Made by a program: the position numbers and the translations under genes
The notes under the pieces: model-generated
Databases searched by the model: none
Told to the model about the DNA's origin: nothing
The model's input: the letters and a program-made list of their open reading frames with translations, nothing else
Shown here: positions 12,705-26,700 of the stretch, piece by piece
Layout: each line of letters begins with the position of its first letter
Numbering within the stretch: position 1 is the first letter of the stretch
Origin: Lineus longissimus
Lineage: Eukaryota > Nemertea > Pilidiophora > Heteronemertea > Lineidae
Length of the DNA: 64,000 nucleotides
Assembly: GCF_910592395.1 (NCBI RefSeq)
Contig: NC_088320.1
Span: 3,162,001 to 3,226,000, forward strand
Direction: 5' to 3'

Positions 12705-14714
12705 TCAAAGCATCCCTTCAGAGGACGTCGGGGAAGCGATCTGCGAGTGGACTGTACTCCCCGAGTTGCCAGCCTGTCGCTTGCTCTGTTCTCGCTTGAT
12801 GTACAGGTTCACCAGCTTCAACTGAAACAACAAGGAAAGAGATAAGATCTAATACATGTACTCAAACTAATTGAAGTAACTTAGAGAGACTTTCAAATTT
12901 CGTTTTGAGGGCAATGCGGCCTTATAGATCCAATCTTCACAACTTACCTTGCTTCCCGTCAGATCGTCCAGATATGGCCTCATCTCTTCACCGACGATCA
13001 TGTAGGCAGCTACGAGACAGAATACAGATGCTTTTCTCATTGCACTCTCGTCATGGTCGCATGCCTTGATCAGGTCAGGTGTCAAGTCTGGCAGAAGACG
13101 TAGCAACATTTCCCGCTGCATTTGGTCCACAACCTGGAACCAATGGAGACATTGCAGAATGAAAACTCCTGACGATATTAGAGAGAGCACTTTGATTTCT
13201 TCAACACTGATAATGATGGCGGTAATGATGATGATGATGACTTGGATGCTGTTAACGATAATAGAATCAACTGTACCTTGTTTTCTAGTTTCAATGCCGC
13301 CAGACTGATGGGGAATTCCGATGTTTTGATGATGGGTTGAATGACTCTCAAGCACTGTTCTGATGGAATGGTATTCGCTATCGTCGTAGCGCAATCCTCT
13401 GCAGCTCGCACAACCTGACGTGAAAAGAATATGTCAAACATTTCATTTCGCACCATACACTGGACTTTCCTTTAAGCGGACAACTCGGTCAGCTGAATAT
13501 CCTCTGTATTTGATGTTCATTTCAAAATTGTTAGTACTTACCGATTTGGCGGGGTCTTGATGAGCCTCTAATACTCGAAGTATTGTTAATTCTGCATAAT
13601 CCCTGAACCGATCACCCTGGTTCCGCAGTATCTCTCGTAACGTACGGAGAGCTAATGCCTTCACATTGGCCTGGAGGGAGACGAAATTTTGCAATCAATA
13701 AAAACAACTTGGATAAGAAGAAGGCCGTCAGTTGACAAACTGTGCTCAGACCATATTTTGGAATCATTGGACTAATAAAGAAACCCTATGACATGGCCAT
13801 TCAAGGCATTTGTCTTGATAAGCACTTCTAGATGAAAAGATAAACTTTTTGATTCATAGCTGTCTATCATTTTGATAGATAGTATATGTTATCTCTAATC
13901 TTTTTCAAATTTTAATTCCATTATTTCAAGAGTAAAGGCCACTCACATCATCGTCCCCAAGCGTCTCCAACAAAATGAGAAGAATGCTCTTGAAATGTTC
14001 GTCCCACAGATTGTTGGTGGTCAGGTGACCTTCCCTCGTCAACTTGGCCAGTGTCATCATGGCGTTCTTGCGCTCTGCGTGTCGCTCGTTGTGATTTGAC
14101 AGCTCTGATAAGATTTCTGCTACCATGTCACCTTTGAAATCTCAAAGAGAAAAAGACGTTAGGTTGCGTCAAGCCTGAGGCCAGAGGATGATTAAATTAT
14201 CAATGGAGGTCCATAATCTCAATCTAATGCATGTCTTACTCAAAGCAAAGTGACTTTCCCAAGGCAACAAGCTATAACTTGGAGCATATCTTACCATTGT
14301 CGCCTAAAGTATCAACATGACATTCAAATGTGGTGTGGCACTGTTGAACATCCTGGAACAAGAACAAAAACAAAATGAATTCGAGCTAGCAAATGCAATA
14401 CTGATCACTGCATCATTGCCCAGGGCCAAGAAAATTACAGTTAAGTCACAAAACTTACATGATCCTGATAATAAGATGGATTGTAAATCGACTTATGCAT
14501 ATCCTGCTTATGATTTGCGTCCTGTCGATGACTCATGTTATTGTCGCCACCATCTCGTGACTCGGGCAGCGATATCTGTGAAATGCCACTATCTTGTGAC
14601 GTTGTGTCGCGTTCTTGCGTCAGTTTCTGTATATCGGCCGACGTCTGTCGTATTGAGTTGTAGATTTCTTCCGGATTCATATTCTCTGTTTCATATTCAT
14701 CTAATTGATTTGAC
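12705..14714 (-). other. CLASP1: CLASP exons 27-33: C-terminal CLIP-interaction domain and stop
   Basis: EYETENMNPEEIYNSIRQ parallels the human DYDTENLNSEEIYSSLRG. The last TOG-like domain carries ELSNHNERHAERKNAMMTL, WDEHFKSILLILLETLGDDD and SVFCLVAAYMIVGEEMRPYL, and closes with LTGSKLKLVNLYIKREQ, the conserved end of the family. The stop TGA is at 12707-12705. This domain binds CLIP-170, LL5beta and CENP-E in vertebrates. Confidence 0.94.
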
Positions 14715-17700
14715 CTGGAAAATCAGAAAATGAAGAAAAGTCAATTATCAACAAAAACAAATTCATCTTCAAGAACTGTATCTACAAATGCAATATTTGC
14801 TCCTGTTCTTGCGTGAACTGGCCAATTCTGAAGTACTGCACTGACATTCTCAGCTACCCCCAACTTACCTAGGAGTTACTGGTTTAAATCGGCTCGGCGT
14901 GTGTCCAGGTGGACTGGCAAAGTTCCTCGGTGACAATACATCTGGATCGGAGCTGGCCGCTTTTTTCAAATGACTGTGAATTATTTTCGTAGCACTTTCC
15001 TGGAATGTTTTTGGCATACTTGATAACATGATGGAAAACTCTGGGCTGTTTAGGTCGAATAGGGCGATAATCACAGCACTTGCAGCCTGAAAATTAAACA
15101 AAAAGTTAAAGAGAATAAAAACATACTGCAAGAATACGCCAATGACACACTAAATAAAAATTTCCCATCACGAACACCATCATTGGCCCAAACACAAAAC
15201 AACAGCCCAACACACTTTTGCCTAGATTCAACCCAAAAGATATTGTTAAAGAACTCAAAATCTGTCTTACTTTTCTAACTTCAACACTCTTTGGTTCCGC
15301 ACACCATGTGATGATCTTGGAGACTGCCACTCGTATCTCCGGGTTGTTGACAAGGTCCGACGGGTCCATGAGCATGATAAGGGTGTACATGTAATTCAAT
15401 ACGCCAGTCTTCACCTGTAAGGCAATAAAGAGAAGAGTCAGAGGAGGAGAGGCGAGTAACACATGCAAGGCTTAGCGTAGGCTTCCGGTAGATTGTAGAC
15501 AGACTGTACGATATTTCAGATATTTCAATTGAAAACTGCATCACAATCAAAGGATTCCACAGTGAGACAATTTTTTCTCAGAAATACATAAGATTTTCAT
15601 CAAAGGCCTTCTCTTCCACTTCCCTATTAATCATCAGAAGTGCATCACTTGTTGATATGCACTTCCAGAACCATAAAAATTTATTTTTTCAGATCTGCAA
15701 CGAATTGTCGAAAACAGTCAAAACATACACCATCTGATGAAGACTTTATGCTAGTCCTGGAACGTTTACAGTCTAAGGGTCATGGTCAGTTCAAAGCCAT
15801 GGAAATAAGCAGATGATGAAGATGTGTTTGTTTTCTTCTGATGAATGATGATGATGACATGCTGTCAGCGAAGTGTCTAAAATCAAGAGGGGGTATCCAT
15901 TATTTGAGGTGGTCGAACTAAACAGTAGCCAAGCATAGCTTAATTTCAACCCAAAATTAAAATATTTCAACATTGGCATCTGTTTTAGAGTAAACGCCTA
16001 CTTTTGGCAATTTATAAGAGAATACACGCCGACCTATTGAGACAACTAAGCCAAGACTATTTTATGACTATTTTAACAGGCATAACAGCTATAACATGAC
16101 ACACTCCAATGACTACAGTAGCATGATGCAGCACAAAGTTGATAACATGTTTACACTGCCAAGTATACCACCTCTAACAAACTGCATTGACAAACAAGTA
16201 CTGGACCATCAACATGTGATAACCAATGGAAAACACTTAGAAATACACTAAAAATGAAGAGTTTTCAAAAGAACAGAAATGAATTGTTTGTATGACTTAA
16301 AAACAAAATAAGTTGAACACTTGAGCACATGCAGACAAAGATTTGGGTGGTGATGTTCAATTTTATGATTAGGGAGAAAAAACGTATTGATTTGCAGTAA
16401 ACTTTGGATGCCACAAAATACATCTCTTATCTATGTCGTGAGGACTCCAGAACTTTTTGCGTTTTGAAACATCATGCATTAGTACGGAGGAGCTACCAGC
16501 CAATAATGCATGAATGCCATCATTCATTCGATTTGGGAAAAACTATGTGCATGCCTAGTTCATTTGCATACTTTGGGCCTTTTGTATGAGTTTGGCTTGG
16601 GTCAATACAGATGTTAATGCATGAAAGCGTGGGGAAAAACTCCAGCAAAAGCCAGTTCATTTGGACCCTTGTTCAGGATAACAGTCGGAGGTTTAAGAAG
16701 CACATCTAGATATCACAGAATACGAGTTTGAAATAAAATAATTTTAGTAGAACAAGAGTTTACGAACAATGAATAATGATATCAGTGTTCTCCTCTGGTG
16801 ATTTTAGCATGGCAAATCACATGGCAGGAAGAATTTAATTTCAAAATCTATTATTATTTTTCAGTTTTGTTTTTGACGTGACGTCTTTCCTGCTATGAAC
16901 GACCCATGGAGAACACTGACGAAGATGCATGCCGAAACTAAATGGTTTACCGATGGCTTCGACTAAGTGATTGAAAAAGAAGAAATTGTGGGTAAAAGTC
17001 TACAAGTCTACAATTCAAGAATCTACTTGTATGAAACACTTTTAACTTGAGTGTGTTCAAGTACATGTTTATATGTAGATGAAGCACAGGTAAGAATTTT
17101 CATTGTCTGTCTGATGCTACAGAAATTGTTTTGAGAGAGTGTTGAGGTTCATCAGCAACAAATGCCGTCCGCGGTATACCAAGATAACAAGAGATGTATG
17201 CAGATGACCCTTGATCATGACCTAAACTATGAAAAGTAATTCCAATGATTTTCATGTGCAAGCAAACACCATACATTTATATGCATACATTATTACATGT
17301 GTATGCACCCATCATACATTATACACTTGTGTGCACATATCATTGTATGCATCCATCATACATTTGTATGCATATATGTGTACATTTGTATGCATACATC
17401 ATACATGTTTTGTACATACATGTAATCTACCGGTATACAATATGCTATATGTGACGAAGGATGTAATCTACCGGTTTACAATATGCAATATGTGGCGAAG
17501 GCTAATATGCACATATCGTCCCATGCCAACCGAAAACCAAGCACAGTGCTTCTGTGTCTTACTTTTTAGCATTTGCTCTGCACTTGGAGGTGTTGTGTAC
17601 AGAGAGCAACTCTCCTACAATGCAGGATGAGGGTTTTACATGCCACTACAGTTGGAAGTTACTCATGTTTCTCACTTGGTGGGGTCTTATGCTTGCCCTG

Positions 17701-20700
17701 GCCTAGACATCAGATACGGGAACTTCCCCACAACCCTTATAAAAGTACCATTTCAATTTCAAACCACTTTAAAGCAGCTCACCTTCAGATTGTGTGCCTG
17801 TGTCTGGTCTGTTATATACTTTGATAGAATACTGAATTGGTGGTCATAGTGGAAACACTCCCTGAAAGAAAGAATTGAAGACATTTCATCACCGCCAGCA
17901 TGCCACAACAAAGCAATCAATTTGCCTTCCAGATTGACCAATGTTGATAATTGCAATATACTCTTAAAGGATATTGCCTTTACCTAGATTAATTCCTAAA
18001 TTAGTCTCTGTTTGAAACAATTGCATAAAAGTTCGTCTCCAATCTGTGAATACTGGACGTAGAATCTTCACCTACCTAACGGCATCTAAAGCTCGAGATA
18101 TTTTTGACTGCACTGATCCAAGCACGTCAGCACCGAGTTTATTCAACAATCGCGTGAGTAGTACGTATAGCCAGTCTTGGATGTCATTACGATACACATG
18201 AATGAACTCGATTAGAACTTCTAGGAACAGGCCGAAGACTTTCCCGTGTGGATCATGGAACATTCGTGTGAAGATTTCGGTGACTTTCTTCACCTCAAGT
18301 CGACTGAAAAAGCAGTTTATAATGGTTGGCGAAAAAAAAACAAATATGGTTTTCGTCAGCTTTCACAGGCGTTTGGCAATGGTAACTGACCATAATGCCT
18401 GCGACAGTGGCAAAACTGAAAATGTACAATGCTACAACAACCTCGGCTCTAAAGAGTGTCCTTTGAGGTGAATTTACACTTACTTCAATATCCTAGTAGA
18501 ATGTAATAGTTTTTTTAACGAGAGTAGGCCCTCCTTCCTATCAGCCCATGAACCACTGGCCAGGTTGCCAACAATCTCTGCCACGTCCTGCAATAGCAAA
18601 TAGACAGGTTCAAAATATTTGTGGTTTAAGGAAAGAGGAAGAGGAATGAACCCGAAAATACATTGATAAAGTTTTTCCTGACTTTCTTGGGAGAAACTGT
18701 ACAGTGCACTCTGTAGCTTGGCATACATCATTATCTTTTGAATGCTTGGCAGTGTATTGGAATATTTGTCTCACAATTTTGAAATTATAAAGAACCTTGT
18801 TGGATATTCTTGCCTTTTCTCAAATTCAACTTTCAAATGATGGGTTTCTTAGACAATATATGGCAATAAGGAGTTGAGCAAAGTTCAAAAATAAGTTAAA
18901 ATTGCAATAAACTTTTGTGGTAGCTATGGTACATTTGTCAATATGGTAACAACATGATGGTAACCAAGGTGAAACTAGGAAATCGCAGGCACAGGAAGAA
19001 ATATTGTAGCATCAATCACACAACACACAAGCCGAAATTATTTAGCTGAAAAAAATAATATGATGATTAGTGCCAGGTATGAAGGAACAGGAAATGATAT
19101 TGATGCAAACGAATCTCCCTTAGGACTGGACGCCGCGACTGACAATAAGTCTGCCAATTTGTCTCCAAACATAGAGCCCTAGGCTAATTCCCCAATCGGG
19201 CAAAACGAAACAGAAGTGGCCACTAGTCCTTTAAGAGTTGGATGGATAGATGGATAACATCACATCCTTTTATTATGAAGTGATTACTTGACATGACTTA
19301 GTGATCTGAGGACCCTAGTTGTATCCACAATGATGGTTGATACAGATGACGTCATCACCGCCACAGTGGAAACCAAACAAGTGGCCACGGACTCAAATAT
19401 GAAGACTTTTATGCCAGTTCAACCCAGGTTACGCATTAGCAGTCCAATATGGCCGAGATGATCTCATCTATAATCATAGCAAACAAGGATGAGGATGAAA
19501 TGATCATGTTTGGAATGAGGAAGGCACAGACTTTGGGCATTCAAGTGACAGTACAGCTCTCCTTGTAAATCCAAATAACATAAGTTTTATCCAAAACCTC
19601 ATAACTTATGACACAATGATTGCATCAGACTTGGAGAATACTCATAAGAGCTTTTCAATGAATGGTCACAGCTATGTTTTGACAATTTGCACACTTTAAG
19701 CTTGAGGGGCCATGTTTTAGTCCAAAATTTTAGTTTTAAGGCAAGGATACAAGTACCTAAGAACTGAACTGAAAGTCATGCCCAGGTCATTGTATGAATG
19801 TATGGCATTTGAAGCTTCTACTCAAGACTGTCAGAGGCACTGTCAAATTACTCAGCAAAATTTCAAAGCTACAGCTATCTAAGAAGTAAACTTCCTTTAC
19901 ATGTGGTTGCCAAACTTAGCCAAATTAACCCTTTCATTCAATGGACTCGATCTAAGGTGTTATTATTGGGTCTCCGGCAGTCATGGGCAGACATGATGAA
20001 GAGGGGTAAGGATAAATGAATGAAGCATGGTTTATCTTCAGCAGCACAGCGAGACGACAGCATGGTCGTTACCTTGGGGAGTGTCTTTTCGTCATCGCCC
20101 TATAAACGAATGTAAGATTACTAGGTTAAGTGACATAGGGGGCAAGGTGTGTCAAAGAAGGGGGTGTAGTGAGTCGTGCACATGGGACACCAATCAAAAT
20201 ATCCATGTTGAAACTTATACGAATGCAGTCAGCTGTGTTGAAGATTCATGGTTCAAAGACTTGATCGAAGAGGTACACTTCGGTGCTACGATGTGAGTGC
20301 CAGTTCTTGTCACAATTTTCATCCGTGTTACCTATCTAATACTTGTTTGAGTCAAAGACTCTCAACAAAGACTTCTTGCACTTGTAAGGCCACTGACAGC
20401 AAGTGAATTATGTGACAAACAGCTACACAACAAGATGTGCAACAATGTGTGTTGTACAATATTTAAATAACCTGCCCCAACTTGTTGTGCTTGGGGAAAA
20501 TGTCACCTGGCAGGCAATTTTCAGAAAAACCTCACCAGTTTAAACATGACTACAAATGACTCGTATTCAGAAACAACATTATGGACATATTCAATATTTA
20601 CAACAATTGATAAATTCAGTTCACAAGTTCATTCAAACTGACTTTTTCTTTTTGTGTTGTTCTGACAGTATTGAAGTCACTACAAAGGTCAGTAGGTTGA

Positions 20701-23700
20701 AAAAAACAGAGTTTTGTTTCGAATGTCTCTACAATGTCTCTGACCATTCAAAGTGTATAATGTAGGTCTCCTTAAAGGAGAAATCTGGTCAGGTATTGTG
20801 GACTGAGACACCAACAGTAAAGCGGTGAAGATGAAAACATCTAAATAGTAGAAAGGCAAGTATTAAGACAGAGAAAGGTATGGTGAAGATATCCATGAAA
20901 CTTTTTTTGGAAGACAGGGGAAATGAACTGGATAGAAATCATTTTAGAAATTTTGGTAATTAGTTTTATAGAACATGCATCATAAGAAGGAAGGCTAGTT
21001 CTGAAATTTATGTTAATAAAGATTAGTATATATATTGAACTTTGACCTATGTTAATAGTCATGACATGACCTCTGACATTTAATTTAACCATTTCCATAT
21101 TTTTAATTTAATGCTAATAAGACAAATAAAGTGACAGACTACAAAGACAGAAATTGACAAAATTGAAAGTGAAAAGACGAAAATAACGAAAAATTCTGCC
21201 TACTTTGGATACTTGTTTGGGTGGTTTGCTCCAAACCTGTGACTGCAGGTCACCGATTGCAAAAGGAGGGAAAAAAGTAACAAAAGATTTTAAAACAAGA
21301 TGCCAAACTGTTTAACGAATTACCATTTCTGTTAGGTTGTTTAGTGTTACATTCATAGGCTTAGTAAGTGTAAACAAACCAAAAGGTTGCTGATTGACAG
21401 ATAGTTCGGATATCTACTTTAATTGGGTAGTTTGAAAACAGTAGTTCTGATTATTTTGCAGTAGAAATCCGACAGTAGGATACACATTTAAAGGTAATAG
21501 CTCTTACACATAGGTATTTTATTGACAGGACATGGCTAGCGACATGCCCAACTTATAAACCAGGCAAGAGGATTACATTTAATTCAACAGACAAAAGAGA
21601 AACGGCCATTTTTCAAAATAACTCGCAACATTTTGTGTTCAAGTATTTATTTCTTTGCTGTGATGTGGGGCTTTTAACCACATTTTGTGTTCAAGTATTT
21701 CTTTGCTGTGATGTGGGGCTGATAACCACTTCGAGTTTGTGAAAGGATTCGTGCATGTGCCGGCAACACTAAACATGCAAATTATTAGCGGAAATGGCAA
21801 GAAAAGGTGTCTACTTGGTCGATCCGTTTTGATACGAAATGTTTTGTACACTTGCTCAGTCGGTCTAGTATCGAGGTAAGGTAAGCTTAGGATATAGATG
21901 TTAGTTTGTAAAGTGAAAAAGATGCATTGCTTTAAAATAGCTTGCACAGTTCACTTTTTTGCAGATTTTTAACAAATCTGGCAACCAATAGGTCATTGTG
22001 ACATTTTGTATGTGATTGTATGCTATTCGTATCTTTTTAGGCAATTTCTTCAATCGAAGGATGCATGACCAGGATTGGCACCAAGAATTGAAAACAAGAA
22101 GGTATGACGCTCGATCCCAGACAATGCTTGAGGTCAGTAAAACTTGTTTGTAAATACGTAAACAATAGTCCTATTTCTAATACAGAGAGCGATGCTAACA
22201 CAATCATTTTGTGGCAATCGATTTTTGAGTGCAACCAATTTAAAGCCCCAATAAATCTTATACGAAAATTGGGCAGTTCACCTTGATAAGTAACACACTT
22301 TTTATTAAGAGTGACATACAGACAGATATTTCGGCAAGTAAAGCAAAATGGTTAGGTCACGCTTGAGATTAGAGATGGAGAAAAAATCCAATTGTTCGAC
22401 AGTACGACAACTATTAGATAGGATAGAGATCACTTGTGCCCAAACTAACAGGACTTTTGGTAATTTCCACCCCAATTCAGAAGGTCCGTGAGCTTATTAC
22501 TTCTGCTTTCAGCAAGGAAAGGTTGCACCAACTGGCATCAGTGAGAATGCCGGTCTTATAGCGGTGCCATCTTTTCTCAAACTGTGAAATGAAAGTTGAC
22601 GTTATTGCAAGCAGGTTACCACACGTATGGACACGACACGATTCGTTGACGTAAAAGGTGACATAAAAATACCTTGACTGAGGAATGATGGGACTTCCGT
22701 CGATCGCTGTTGTAATCTAGGTTCTGATTGGATGATAGAATGGAGAGAGATGATTGGTTAGTGAGAGAGCCAATGGTGATAGAGCTTAGGGAGGAAGGGA
22801 TGTTGATGACGATGATGAGCTATGAAATATCTGAAATCTGAAATCTCCATTAATATGACGCTGGTCTCCATTATCCCGCAAGGACTTTGGCTGATTCTAA
22901 TTTTATCTAGGAGGTTTTAAGTCATTAGTTGTCATTAGAAAAAGGAGACGCCTATTGTCCGAGAGGGATAAACTGGGCCATTGATCACCAAGAGGAGAAG
23001 TCATAAAATAAACCAATCACAAGATCAGCTGTTGAACAGACCACGATATTTTGACTGCCTTGTTCTACCCATTGTTGTTGGAGAGACAAGTATGGAACGG
23101 ATCGAGCGATTTCTAGAGCAGGAACAGAAACCAACGCGCTTTTGAAATGAGATGATTTTGGTCCTTTCATGACACCTCCTCCTCGGGATAGAATAACTAG
23201 GATTTATACCTGGAACACTAATAAAGGAAATAACGCGGTTTTGCTACACCCCTAACATCCTGTAGACTAACAACATTAAACCGCTCCTAAAACTCACTAA
23301 CCAAACGATTCACAAACTCAGACAGTGCAAAGGAAAGACATGCAGTTCACAATATTCAACTATTTTTTTACTTGTAAATGACTTGTTTTCTTTACAAGGC
23401 AATGAAGAAAGCACAGACAATAGCCTGCAGTGTATTCCATACCTCATGCAAAAACCCAAAGGGGTTACGACACTGGTAATGATGATGATGATGATGAAGA
23501 CCAGTTGAATATTGTGAACAAGAGTGCAAGGAAATATAGTTGCAACCCAATAATTTCTAGTTCAGATATAAAACTGATGGTCAAATGTTTCATGTTGCTG
23601 CCAGAACTTAATAAACCAAAACCATTGAATAATAACACCAGCCCCGACAGAAAGCTAATCTTCAATGAAGTGTGAATCATATTTTTGTACTATAAACACT

Positions 23701-26700
23701 TCATCATGCAACTCCCCCCTCCCACACCCCCATCATGCCAGGCAGGTATTTTCAAACTTCATGCAAGTTCTTGCAAACTGCTTCTTAGACTTACAATATT
23801 TATAGGGCATTTTCAAATTTTTGTCTTTTCTTCTATTACATCACAATTTTATTCAATCTCAAACTTTTAACAATGCAGTATTATCCAATTTAAATTCTAG
23901 GGGAACCAGGCTATTATCAAATCATTGTTTTGGACAGTAAGTATTAGTGTTATGCCAGGGCAACAAAAATGAAAGAAAATTTTCAGGAATTTTTTTTGTC
24001 AAATTCATTAAAGGAGAAAACCACTTGTGGCCCAAACATAGCACCAATCTCTCACCCGTTTACCCCTACTTTCATGTCTAGCCTCTTCTAGTTAAGGCAT
24101 ATAGAGTTGTATATTCAGGAAAGTAGGGTGTGTAAGGGTTGAATATTTGTATGTCAGTGCATTCCTTCCCACCATGCACCTCGGCTCACGATAGCATTTT
24201 CACGGCTTTTGCAGTTTATAGTTTGCCGTTTTCAAATTACTCGGCAGTTTTTTGAATCATCGTTGGTGTTACTGGAAATAAGCCTTAAACAATGTACACA
24301 TTACTAATTGTCACAAGTCCACCACGTTCTAAACTAGATAAGAAATAAATCGTACAGTGAGAACTACACTGACACGTATCAAAAGATAAAATGTATTGAA
24401 GGAAGAAATTCTCAGAACAATGAGAAATCTTACAGAAATACAAGTGGAAATATGGAGTCATTGGAGCTGCCAAAAGAGCTTGTCAACAACACCAAGAAGG
24501 AGGGAAAAAACACTGCAAAATTCATGAAAATTCCTATTGCTATATGTTTAGTATGGAACATCACCAAAACACTCGATTCTCACCCGCTTGAGCTTTCTCT
24601 TATACGGCCTAAAGTCAAAGTCATCCTGGAGAAAGGGGAAATCAAGTTAAAATCAACATAACGCTACCATGCAGGGGGCAGAATGATTCTTGAAACTGGT
24701 TCTTTACATCTGGTACTTGCAGCCTCAATAAGGTCACTTCTGCTCCTTCTGAGGTGACCTATATGTACTTTGAATTAACACCAAACACCTCACCTGCGAG
24801 AGCCAAGAGCAGTTTTGCTGCAGTGGCAACCAAAGTGGCAAACCCCCAGTGGAATTCGTCTTTACTCATAACATGTGCACAGCTTATCAAATAAAAGGCC
24901 AACATCAAAAAGCTGATTGGAAGTACGTACACAAAGCGAATACAAGCAATACAAGCATTGAATGGTTATTGCAAATGCAGCATTGCATTAAAACTTACAA
25001 ATTACATATAGAGTCTACATGTATCAGTTGAGTCATCACTTGACACCCCAAACTGGCCAGGTATCCTCTACTGCATATGTGAGCCAAAATCTAGTTGACT
25101 ACCAGCCAACCTAGTACTTTATAAACCAAGATATCTTCATGTCCAATGAAATCTATCGTGACACAAGTCACAAGCCCATATCAGGAGTCCAGCCAAACTG
25201 AAAGGCCCATTTATAGTGAAAACCCCCACAGATTCTTACCTCTGATGCTCGTCCATAAGAACTGTACGATCGTTCCGAACATATACTCGATGTCTCGCTA
25301 GCATTGTCTTCGCTATCATATGTATCGAAACGTTTCCTATCAGTTGTGAGCTGGAAGAGAGATGGATGAGGTCAGATGGGTTTTCTTCAACAGTAGAAGT
25401 TTATACCAACAAAAGCCAAGATGCTGACATCCTCAAAGGAGTCAAAACAGTAGAGAACATTTTGCTCTATTGAGGTTGCAATGGGAACTTTTTTCTAGCG
25501 GGATACCACAGGTCCAGAGACTCTTACCTCGGCCAAGTGGGTATTTTCGAGAATTCTAGCAGTACTAGATGACCGCCTTTTATCATTGGACCAATGCTCT
25601 ACTCACCAATGCCTGTGCTAACAGCTGTTCTGAGTCCCGGCCAGTGCCGAGCACTCTCTTTGGAGCTTCTCCTGTAGTGTCTGAAAGAAAGGGTCAAATA
25701 TAAGAAACTTCAATACTTTCTAAGGTGATGACTGATTTTTAAGATCTATAAGTACTAAACATTTTTGAACAGAAGGACGTTCTACCTTCCCTGAGAAGAA
25801 TGGGCTGGTCTCGTATATGTTTATCGACTTGATATTGGAAGGAACTTCAAATGTAACTTCATAAGTCAAAGTCGCCACTTACTTTTATTATGTGATATTC
25901 TCTGTGGATATCCAAGGCGGCCGCCCGTGGCTCCTCTATCACGATTACTGATCCTTGTCGGGCTTGTCTCGCGACTGGCACCTTGACTACGCGGGATCGC
26001 TGAACGTTTCTTCTGACTAGTGGGCGTCTCGACACGATTGTTGTACGTCACGTAGCTTAGTCGCGACGATGGAGAGCCCGAACGACTACTTGCTGCAATT
26101 CATAACAGAAAGGTCAGAAAAAATTTGGGGAAAATACTGCTCTAGGGAAACAGCAGCATCACAAGGTTTGGCGACATTGACCACAACAGCTCTGTTTCAA
26201 AGGCACAGTAAACTATGAAACCATCTTTCAGTGTCAAGCAATTAGGAACCAAATTTTTAAGTAACCTTTAACACGCAAACATAAGCTTTAATAGAAAAGA
26301 TCATTGACAGCCACAATGTTGTAAGCAGTCACAATTTTTAGGAATTGCATACACTGACGTTTAAAATACAGTAAGGAAGCAGAAAGCAATACTTAATCAA
26401 AAGAGGAAACTCCCTCTGTTGACAAAAGCCATCACCACACAAATAAGCTTTGTTGGAACAAAATAAATCTCAAAAATTAAATGAATTGCCTATTGATTTA
26501 TAATTCTTGAAAGCAACCCACATCAACTCAGGATTATTTGACATAAAATTACAGAAAAATTAAGATTGGACAAGTGGCACAACTTCTGAAATGCAAATTC
26601 CCAGCACTCCCTCAGTGGCTAAACTGTGAAACAAAAAAAATCGCTTTGTGACAAACTTGCATTGTGATACTGCCCTAAGCTCAACCTGTGACTAAACTGT

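Larger units (their letters stand above)
14869..18587 (-). other. CLASP1: CLASP exons 22-26: TOG3 domain
   Basis: DVAEIVGNLASGSWADRKEGL opens TOG3 as in vertebrates (DVAEVLNHCASSNWSERKEGL). It is followed by EIFTRMFHDPHGKVFGLFLE, DWLYVLLTRLLNKLGADVLGSVQ, ITDQTQAHNLKVK, AVSKIITWCAEPKSVEVRK and ALFDLNSPEFSIMLSSMPKTFQ. Exon borders at 18484, 18076, 17783 and 15271 all have strong donors. Confidence 0.95.
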
